Assembly: GCA_045809745.1 (NCBI GenBank)
Contig: JBJMXE010000125.1
Coordinates: forward strand, 1-21,193
DNA from: DATFCK01 sp045809745
GTDB taxonomy: Bacteria > Verrucomicrobiota > Verrucomicrobiia > Chthoniobacterales > UBA10450
Length of the DNA stretch: 21,193 nucleotides
Direction of reading: 5' to 3'
Made by a program: the position numbers and the translations under genes
The notes under the pieces: model-generated
What the model was told of the DNA's origin: nothing
The model's database searches: none
The model's input: the letters and a program-made list of their open reading frames with translations, nothing else
Shown: in pieces, positions 15,589 to 21,193 of the stretch
Layout: every line of letters begins with the position of its first letter
Position numbering within the stretch: the stretch's first letter is position 1

Positions 15589-16188
15589 ATGAAAATACTC
15601 GCTTCGCTGCTCGTCACCTTCACTCTGGCCGCGCCTGTTTGGTCCGGTCAGGATCATGTGTCGCCAACGGCTCAACGAATCTCCGGGTTCGTTTCCGGTG
15701 GCCTGATGCCCGCGATGCCGCAAAGCGGCCGGGACGTAAGCGTGCCGACGATCGCGGTGTCGAACTTCTATTCGACGTTCGACGCTGACAGGCATCAGGA
15801 TAACCTGCAGTGGTCTCCGTCTGATTTCGCATCGGTGTTCACCGCCCTGTCGGAGAATCTGGCCGAGCATCACTTCGATCCGCAGTCGCTAAACGACCTT
15901 CAGACCTTCATCGATAACCTGCACCTCGATCCGGCGCTGATCGCGAAATTGCAGATGATCGTTCAGAACTTCGAGAACAGCCATATTCCGGCGGGTGATC
16001 ACGACATGGGTTCAGGTTCGGGGGATAACGACGACCATGGAGACATGGACGACCAGGGCGAAGACGAGCATGGCGATTTCGACGACGACGACATGCCGGT
16101 TGCTGTGCCGGAGCCGAGCACGCTGGCCGCGGTGCTCGTCGGCGCTGCGCTGCTCAGTGGAACCTTGCTTCGCCGCCGCGCGCGCTAA
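15589..16188 (+). CDS. PEP-CTERM sorting domain protein with an acidic Asp/His/Gly-rich region
   Basis: The 199-residue protein has a signal peptide (MKILASLLVTFTLAAPVWSG), a helical middle part, a strongly acidic stretch at about residues 136-168 rich in Asp, Gly and His, and then VPEPSTLAAVLVGAALLSG and an Arg-rich end from residue 173. That tail is the PEP-CTERM signal: motif, membrane helix, basic end. Such proteins are recognised by an exosortase and usually anchored or released at the cell surface, often with exopolysaccharide. No exosortase gene is in this window. GGAG about nine bases before the ATG is the ribosome site. The 269-base gap upstream (15320-15588) holds the divergent TraB promoter and AT-rich sequence, but I cannot fix a promoter for this gene. 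The acidic segment could bind Ca2+ or other cations; that is inference. Confidence 0.88.
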   Translation: MKILASLLVTFTLAAPVWSGQDHVSPTAQRISGFVSGGLMPAMPQSGRDVSVPTIAVSNFYSTFDADRHQDNLQWSPSDFASVFTALSENLAEHHFDPQSLNDLQTFIDNLHLDPALIAKLQMIVQNFENSHIPAGDHDMGSGSGDNDDHGDMDDQGEDEHGDFDDDDMPVAVPEPSTLAAVLVGAALLSGTLLRRRAR

Positions 16189-16216
16189 ACAGGCATCGCG
16201 GCGTCCGGATCTCCGA

Positions 16217-16268
16217 CTGTAGCGGTAGCTGCTGGCTTCCCACGGCAACCTAACAGGTTCCCCTACAG
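16217..16268. repeat. Palindromic repeat, family A, copy 3
   Basis: CTGTAG at 16217-16222 and CTACAG at 16263-16268 bound an element with the same inner layout as copies 1 and 2, but with more changes (GTAGCTGCTGGCTTCCC). It lies after the PEP-CTERM stop codon. Confidence 0.75.
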
Positions 16269-16290
16269 AAGAATGATGCGAAGCGTCCTC

Positions 16291-16315
16291 GGGAAGCTAG
16301 CAGCTTCCCCTACAG
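16291..16315. repeat. Palindromic repeat, family A, partial copy 4
   Basis: GGGAAGCT-AGC-AGCTTCCC at 16291-16309 is a perfect 8-base-pair stem with a 3-base loop, followed by CTACAG as in the other family A copies. The left end is missing. It sits 22 bases after copy 3, in the gap between the convergent PEP-CTERM and M13 peptidase genes, and could end transcripts from either side. Confidence 0.7.
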
Positions 16316-16382
16316 AAACCTCTGCGATATCCGCTGCCTCTAGCGCAAGGGGTCGTGAATCTCTGTATTCGCCAGGTTGGCA

Positions 16383-18572
16383 CTACCAAATATTCACCCG
16401 CTGGTTGGCTGGCCGCACCATGGCCGAGCCGTCCGGAATATTGAATGCCTTCTGGAACTCCGGCAGGTTGGATAACGGCCCGTTCACCCGGTAATGGCCG
16501 GGCGAATGCGGATCAGTGTTTAGACGAAGTTTCAACGCCTCATCCCGCAGCTTCTCTTTCCAGATTGACGCATACGCGAGGAAGAAACGTTGCTCCGGCG
16601 TGTAGCCATCAATTTTTTCCTGCGGTTTGCCCGCCATTGCCTTTTGCAGAGCTGCGTAGGCAATCTTAACCCCGCCAAGGTCCGCAATGTTTTCGCCCTG
16701 GGTCAGTTCACCATTAATATGCTGTCGCGGTAACGGTTCGTATGCGGAATACTGATCGACCACCACTTTCCGCCGCGAGTTGTAAGCATCTGCCGACGCT
16801 TTTGACCACCAGTCTCGCAGATTGCCGACGGCATCGTACTGCCGCCCCTGATCGTCGAATCCATGGGTCATTTCGTGACCAATCACCGCACCGATGCCGC
16901 CATAGTTCACCGCATCGTCAGCTTTGGCGTTGAAGAACGGCGGCTGAAGAATGCCGGCCGGGAACACGATCTCGTTCATCGTCGGGTTGTAATAGGCGTT
17001 TACTGTTGGCGGTGTAAGGCCCCACTCGGTTCGATCGACCGGTTTGCCGACCTTTCGCAGATCACGCTTCACTTCGAAGTTCGCCGCCCGCATCGCATTC
17101 AACACATACGGCCCGCGATCGATTCGGAGCAGCGAATAATCGCGCCACTTATCCGGGTAACCAATCTTTACGGTGAACGCCGCCAACTTCTTGAGTGCTT
17201 CCTGCTTGGTGGCGTCGTCCATCCATTGCAGGCTTTTGATCCGATCGGCTAACGAGGCTTTCAGGTTGTTGATCAGTTCTAAAGCGCGAGCTTTCGCTTC
17301 CGGCGGGAAGTAATCCGCCACATACAATTTCCCGAGTGCTTCACCGATCGAGGCGTCGGTGGATGCGACCACGCGTTTCCAGCGCGGCTTTAGTTCCTTG
17401 GTGCCGGTCAGCGTCGCGCTGTTGAAATTGAAATCCTCGTTTACGAAATCACTGGAAAGCTCCGCTGCCGCTGCGTTCGCCAGGTGCCATCGCAGATAGG
17501 CTTTGAAATCGTCCATAGAGGTTTGCTTGAACACCTGGTTCACCGTTTTGAAAAAGTCCGGTTGATGAACGTTGATATCTCCCGGTTCGGTTAGGCCGAT
17601 TTCCTTGAAGTAATCACTCCACTTCCAGTCGGGGGTCATCTTCTGAAGATCCGCCTGCGACATTTTGTTGTAATTCTTCTGCGGATCGCGCAGTTCCACC
17701 CGGGTGCGGGAGGCCTGGGCGAGGGAAGTCTCCAGCGCCAGAATCTTTTTCGCGTCGTCAGCCGCTTTCGTCTCCGGCTGGCCTAACAGGCCCAACATCT
17801 TGGTGACGTGCGCGACATACTCGTCCCGGAGTTTCTTCGACGCGTCATCGCTCTTGAGGTAGTAATCGCGATCCGGCAATCCCAGTCCGCCCTGCACCGC
17901 ATGAGCGATGACCATCGTGCTATTCTTCGCATCCTGTCCCGATCCAAAGGCGAACAGTGCTCCCGCCCCGAGAGTTTGCAGGTGCGCGATTTCCTTCAAC
18001 AACTCGGGCCTGTCCTTTATCAAGTCGATACGCTTCAACTCGTCGGCTAACGGAGTCGCCCGCGCGGCGTCGATCGCTTGTTCGTCCATGCCGCTGGCGT
18101 AATAGTCTCCCACCATCTGCTCGTCGCCAGCGGTTTTCGGGTCGGCATGACTTTGGGCGGCTTTCTCGGCAACGTCATGCAGGGCGTCGTTATTCTTCTC
18201 GATCAGCTCGTTGAAGTTGCCCCAGCGCGAGAAGGCAGCCGGGATTTCAGTGCGTTTGATCCAGCTGCCGTTCACGTACATGAAAAAGTCGTCCTGCGGT
18301 TTCACTGACGAATCCATGTTGTTCAGTGCCAGCGGTGGCGGATTTTTATCAACCGGAACAGTGCCAGCCGAACCCGGCGCGGCAGAGCCCTGCGGTACTG
18401 GCGGCGGTGGGGGAACGTCTGTCGGTGCTTTGCCGGGCTTTTGAACTCCGGGTAATGCTGGCGTCCCCAGCCCGGGTGAGGTTTGGTTTTGCGGTTCGGA
18501 TTGAGCGAAATCTTGAACGCAGAAGAGAAGGATAGCTGCGAGGCCGATTGAGAATTTAATGACGTGGTTCAT
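16383..18572 (-). CDS. M13 family zinc metallopeptidase (neprilysin/PepO-like), secreted
   Basis: The 729-residue protein starts with a signal peptide (MNHVIKFSIGLAAILLFCVQ), then a Pro/Gly-rich linker to about residue 75, then the M13 N-terminal domain (DDFFMYVNGSWIKRTEIP). The catalytic core has NAYYNPTMNEIVFPAGILQ, the zinc motif HEMTH at 566-570 with Glu567 as catalytic base, and GENIADLGG with Glu627 as third zinc ligand and Asp631 supporting. The end, SNLPEFQKAFNIPDGSAMVRP, is typical; it closes in VNIW, where many relatives have a Cys-x-x-Trp. All catalytic residues are present. It should cleave peptides in the periplasm or outside the cell. No clear ribosome site is seen before the ATG. 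It is transcribed alone. Confidence 0.93.
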   Translation of the reverse strand: MNHVIKFSIGLAAILLFCVQDFAQSEPQNQTSPGLGTPALPGVQKPGKAPTDVPPPPPVPQGSAAPGSAGTVPVDKNPPPLALNNMDSSVKPQDDFFMYVNGSWIKRTEIPAAFSRWGNFNELIEKNNDALHDVAEKAAQSHADPKTAGDEQMVGDYYASGMDEQAIDAARATPLADELKRIDLIKDRPELLKEIAHLQTLGAGALFAFGSGQDAKNSTMVIAHAVQGGLGLPDRDYYLKSDDASKKLRDEYVAHVTKMLGLLGQPETKAADDAKKILALETSLAQASRTRVELRDPQKNYNKMSQADLQKMTPDWKWSDYFKEIGLTEPGDINVHQPDFFKTVNQVFKQTSMDDFKAYLRWHLANAAAAELSSDFVNEDFNFNSATLTGTKELKPRWKRVVASTDASIGEALGKLYVADYFPPEAKARALELINNLKASLADRIKSLQWMDDATKQEALKKLAAFTVKIGYPDKWRDYSLLRIDRGPYVLNAMRAANFEVKRDLRKVGKPVDRTEWGLTPPTVNAYYNPTMNEIVFPAGILQPPFFNAKADDAVNYGGIGAVIGHEMTHGFDDQGRQYDAVGNLRDWWSKASADAYNSRRKVVVDQYSAYEPLPRQHINGELTQGENIADLGGVKIAYAALQKAMAGKPQEKIDGYTPEQRFFLAYASIWKEKLRDEALKLRLNTDPHSPGHYRVNGPLSNLPEFQKAFNIPDGSAMVRPANQRVNIW

Positions 18573-18853
18573 GTGTGACGTGGAGTGAGGCGATGGAGTA
18601 ATGGAGTAATGACGGCGAAGGGGAGATTAGCGTCAGTTGTTGCTGCCGCAAACCGGCCGGGGGATGTGGCGCGTCCTAAGTTGTTGGCGTCCGGTGTCCG
18701 CAATCATCGGTTCGGTAGGACGACAGAATACAAGCACAAGCGATTCAATAACGCAGCGCGTGTGCCACCGAAAATTCAAAGTCGCAAATATCAAGTCTAA
18801 CGAAACTTGCGGAAGATTTTACTGTCTGAGCAGAAAACCATTTGCGCCACCTC

Positions 18854-18871
18854 CGGGACGCAGCCGTCCCG
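18854..18871. repeat. Hairpin repeat, family D (GGGACGGCTGCGTCCC)
   Basis: CGGGACG at 18854-18860 and CGTCCCG at 18865-18871 form a perfect stem. On the minus strand the core reads GGGACGGCTGCGTCCC. A longer version, GGGACGGCT-CTGCGC-AGCTGTCCC, is found inside thiC at 20920-20943. Confidence 0.6.
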
Positions 18872-18960
18872 AATCTGGAACCGCAGGACTAACCACTCGG
18901 CTTCGCTAGAGCGCGCACAGATGACAAAGCATTAGAGCGGCCAGGGCAGCACGGATCGCT

Positions 18961-18980
18961 TTGATCATGCTCGTGATCAA
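18961..18980. other. Perfect inverted repeat with T-rich tail
   Basis: TTGATCA at 18961-18967 and TGATCAA at 18974-18980 flank the loop TGCTCG. TTCCTTTTAG follows on the plus strand. It could be an operator-type binding site or a weak AT-stem terminator. No adjacent gene makes either clear. Confidence 0.4.
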
Positions 18981-19022
18981 TTCCTTTTAGCTAGGCTCAC
19001 TGACCCCAGCCCGATTTCGCAG

Positions 19023-19083
19023 TTGGTAGCGGCGGTTCACCGAACCGCCACGGATCGTCGAGCACGATTACGATTACGAGCAC
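19023..19083 (+). repeat. Composite repeat, left copy (palindrome plus GATTAC/GAGCAC tract)
   Basis: TTGGTAGC and the hairpin GGCGGTTCACCGAACCGCC occupy 19023-19049; the first 28 bases are identical to those at 19865-19892. About 15 bases later comes GATTACGATTACGAGCAC (19066-19083). Read as codons the tract would be Asp-Tyr/Glu-His pairs, but no gene uses it. Confidence 0.75.
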
Positions 19084-19175
19084 CCGCCCAATTATGCACG
19101 CATTCCATTGTAGTCCCGTCAGCAGCACAACCATGAGAATCCTCTTAGCCACAGATGATACCGCTATTCTTCCAA

Positions 19176-19212
19176 CCTCATGCTCATGCTCATGCTCGTA
19201 ATCGTGCTCGCG
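19176..19212 (-). repeat. GAGCAT/GATTAC hexamer tract, inverted orientation
   Basis: On the minus strand this reads GAGCACGATTAC followed by GAGCATGAGCATGAGCATGAG. It is the same hexamer vocabulary as the tracts at 19066, 19779 and 19906, but in the opposite direction. It lies 80 bases upstream of the NTF2-like gene. Confidence 0.7.
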
Positions 19213-19293
19213 GCCAAGGGGTTCTTTACCCTTGTTTTCCCCGAGCAACGCAACCTACTCTCCGCTCGACAATTTCCCAACCGGAAGAACTCT

Positions 19294-19728
19294 ATGAACA
19301 AATATTTGATGTACGGTTTGTCCGCTCTTTTCACGACAACCGCGATCTCGTTTGCGGATGACAAAGCGGTTGTGCTGGAGAACGAGAAAGCAGCGTGGCA
19401 AGCCTATAAAGACAAGAACGCGGGAGCGTTCGCAAAGGTGATCGATAAACACATCCGCGTCCTTTCCTCGCACGGTGTCTCGCACTTCGAGCAGGAAGTC
19501 GACAACATGAAGAAGTGGGACATCAGGTCGTTTACCATCAGCGATTACGACGCCTGCTCGGACGAGAAAGATGTGATCGTCGCAACTTACAAGGTTGCGC
19601 TTGAGGCAACGGTGGAGGGCCGGGACATTTCGGGGAACTACAATCTTGGCTCGGTGTGGAAACAGGAAAACGGCAACTGGATGCTTATTTTCCACACCGC
19701 CGCCAAAGCCGCTCCGGCGACGAAATAG
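19294..19728 (+). CDS. Secreted NTF2-like (SnoaL/DUF4440-type) protein
   Basis: The 144-residue product begins MNKYLMYGLSALFTTTAISFAD, a clear signal peptide. The frame is open further upstream, but that extension would translate the simple-repeat tract at 19176-19212. GGAAGA eight bases before the ATG confirms the start. The mature part has the cone-shaped NTF2-like pattern: an N-terminal helix with ENEKAAWQAYKDKNAGAFAKVI, strands around HIRVLSSHGVSHF, ISDYDACSDEKDVIVATYKV, and a final LGSVWKQENGNWMLIFHTAA. Members are small ligand-binding or catalytic proteins; no catalytic residue can be named here. The gene stands alone, bracketed by two copies of a composite repeat. Function is unknown; a periplasmic location is likely. 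Confidence 0.8.
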   Translation: MNKYLMYGLSALFTTTAISFADDKAVVLENEKAAWQAYKDKNAGAFAKVIDKHIRVLSSHGVSHFEQEVDNMKKWDIRSFTISDYDACSDEKDVIVATYKVALEATVEGRDISGNYNLGSVWKQENGNWMLIFHTAAKAAPATK

Positions 19729-19778
19729 TCCAACTTACCATTGCCGGAGGTTCTGGCTGATCGCCGTCAGTCGGTTCT

Positions 19779-19800
19779 CGAGCATGAGCATGAGCATGAG
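19779..19800 (+). repeat. GAGCAT hexamer tract
   Basis: GAGCAT is repeated three times, then GAG, on the plus strand, 50 bases after the stop of the NTF2-like gene. A degenerate CATTCGT-type stretch follows at about 19824-19856. Confidence 0.65.
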
Positions 19801-19864
19801 TGCAGAAACTGGCTCGCACGATCTCGTCATCCGGCTTTCGTAATTCGTCATTTGCAGACGGTCC

Positions 19865-19934
19865 TTGGTAGCGGCGGTTCACCGAACCGCCAGAGCCTCG
19901 ATGACGATTACAATTACGAGCATGAGCACGACGG
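19865..19934 (+). repeat. Composite repeat, right copy (palindrome plus GATTAC/GAGCAT tract)
   Basis: The first 28 bases, 19865-19892, are identical to 19023-19050, in the same orientation. The tract then reads GATGACGATTAC, AATTACGAG and CATGAGCACGAC, to 19932. With the left copy it brackets the NTF2-like gene as direct repeats about 842 bases apart. Confidence 0.75.
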
Positions 19935-19962
19935 TTGACCTTTGATCAACCGGCCCTATTCT
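19935..19962 (+). promoter_or_regulatory. Putative sigma70 promoter of the thiC transcript
   Basis: TTGACC at 19935-19940 and TATTCT at 19957-19962 are separated by 16 bases. Transcription would start near 19969, about 15 bases before the TPP riboswitch. A short direct repeat, GGCCCTAT, and a TATATATA run follow the -10. The -35 directly abuts the right composite repeat. Confidence 0.6.
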
Positions 19963-19983
19963 GGCCCTATATATATAGAGTAG

Positions 19984-20064
19984 AGCGGGGGAGCCATAGT
20001 GGCTGAGACGTCGTAGACGAACCCCTTGAACCTGATGCGGGTAATGCCGCCGAAGGGAGCGAGG
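19984..20064 (+). promoter_or_regulatory. TPP riboswitch (THI element)
   Basis: The conserved thiamin pyrophosphate aptamer is easy to read. GGGGGAGCC pairs with GGCTGAGA (20001-20008); the P3 hairpin CGTC-GTA-GACG is at 20009-20019; CCTTGAACCTGAT is at 20024-20036; the P4/P5 arm CGGGTAATGCCG is at 20038-20049; and GAAGGGAG closes it. It binds TPP in the nascent RNA and lowers expression of downstream thiamin synthesis genes. The downstream gene is thiC, as expected. No T-run terminator follows, so control of translation is more likely than early termination; that is inference. Exact P1 ends are uncertain. Confidence 0.93.
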
Positions 20065-20085
20065 TCCGGACTGGGAGTTTCAGCC

Positions 20086-20306
20086 ATGCGCAATTCCGCG
20101 CCAGCGGCTGTGAAATCAAACACCTGTCATTCTGAGCGAACTGCAACGGCGCCGAAGAACCGCGCATGGCGTTTTTGTTTTGCCCCAGATGGACACAGAT
20201 CGAACACACCTGAACAGGCGACCGCAGCCGTTGTAGGGCGAGCGCTCCGCTTGCCGTTCCGAATCTGCCCAAAAACCGGTTCTGACAGAATTAACAAATC
20301 GATAAA

Positions 20307-20310
<4 letters not shown>
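20086..20310 (+). CDS. Leader ORF between the TPP riboswitch and thiC
   Basis: An ATG eight bases after GGGAG (20073-20077) opens a 74-codon frame that ends in TGA overlapping the thiC ATG (ATGA, 20307-20310). The first dozen residues (MRNSAPAAVKSN) are unique sequence. The rest translates two dispersed repeats: family E at 20124-20160 and a family B relative at 20229-20256. I recognise no protein family. It may be a coupling leader peptide, or the displaced start of thiC left behind after repeats entered the leader. Whether a peptide accumulates is unknown. Confidence 0.4.
20124..20160 (+). repeat. Short dispersed repeat, family E, in the thiC leader
   Basis: CTGTCATTCTGAGCGAACTG opens the same way as the minus-strand repeat at 6808-6836. 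It lies between the TPP riboswitch and thiC. Confidence 0.55.
20229..20256. repeat. Palindromic repeat related to family B, in the thiC leader
   Basis: It starts GTTGTAG like the family B elements and folds as GGCGAGCG-CTC-CGCTTGCC, with one G-T pair. It lies 50 bases before the thiC start codon, inside the leader ORF. Confidence 0.6.

Positions 20311-21193
<883 letters not shown>

Larger units (their letters stand above)
18573..19293. other. Long intergenic region, repeats only
   Basis: This 721-base gap between the M13 peptidase and the NTF2-like gene holds no gene I can support. It contains a tandem of ATGGAGTA at 18593-18608, a hairpin at 18854-18871, a perfect inverted repeat TTGATCA-TGCTCG-TGATCAA at 18961-18980 followed by TTCCTTTTAG, and the composite repeat from 19023. 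A minus-strand promoter for the peptidase must lie at its left end, but I cannot place it. Confidence 0.5.

Noticed and set aside
18585..18909. Small plus-strand open frames upstream of the M13 peptidase
   Set aside because: They have no ribosome sites and low-information translations, and they cross the ATGGAGTA tandem and a dispersed hairpin.
19023..19050. tRNA-like 3' end (GGTTC...CCGCCA)
   Set aside because: No acceptor, D-arm or anticodon arm can be placed around it, and the same 28 bases recur at 19865 as part of a composite repeat.
19180..19293. Upstream extension of the NTF2-like protein (MLMLMLVIVL...)
   Set aside because: The extension is a translation of the GAGCAT hexamer tract; the ATG at 19294 has a ribosome site and a signal peptide.

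Overview
The window looks like part of a Verrucomicrobiota chromosome, most likely a soil lineage of the Chthoniobacterales/Spartobacteria type. The grounds are moderately high GC, a Gram-negative envelope gene set (TamB plus an Omp85 protein, a periplasmic SurA/PpiD-like chaperone), a PEP-CTERM protein, a GbsR-type regulator, and intergenic spaces packed with short palindromic repeats. The taxonomic call is inference; no rRNA or tRNA gene is present. I see no transposase, prophage, CRISPR array or integrase.

Layout. 1-539 (minus) is the front of a YqcI/YcgG (GntA-like) gene running off the left edge. 664-6709 is a tamB-like gene followed one base later by an Omp85/TamA-like gene, an outer-membrane assembly pair. 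6911-9543 is a family 2 glycosyltransferase overlapping by ATGA with a PLP-dependent decarboxylase. 9704-11649 holds a membrane-anchored SurA/PpiD-like chaperone and a small TPR protein. 11971-14288 is a compact likely operon: GbsR/MarR regulator, small membrane protein, DUF393 thiol-disulfide protein, TIGR01777 epimerase-like protein; the last three overlap at ATGA junctions. 14447-15319 (minus) is a TraB/GumN protein, 15589-16188 an acidic PEP-CTERM protein, 16383-18572 (minus) an M13 metallopeptidase. 19294-19728 is a small secreted NTF2-like protein between two copies of a composite repeat. From 19935 a promoter, a TPP riboswitch, a repeat-invaded leader and the first part of thiC run off the right edge.

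The most unusual theme is repeat invasion. Several short palindromic or simple-repeat families occupy almost every intergenic gap. Members also sit inside protein-coding genes, in frame: one block of about 147 nt in the glycosyltransferase, and two separate blocks in thiC. Repeats have also separated the TPP riboswitch from thiC, leaving a 74-codon leader ORF with its own Shine-Dalgarno that ends on the thiC start codon. This resembles the protein-inserted palindromic elements known from Rickettsia, but the families here are different; that comparison is from general knowledge.

The coding assignments rest on recognisable family motifs. Repeat families, promoters and coupling claims rest on visible sequence matches and have not been tested by search or folding software.
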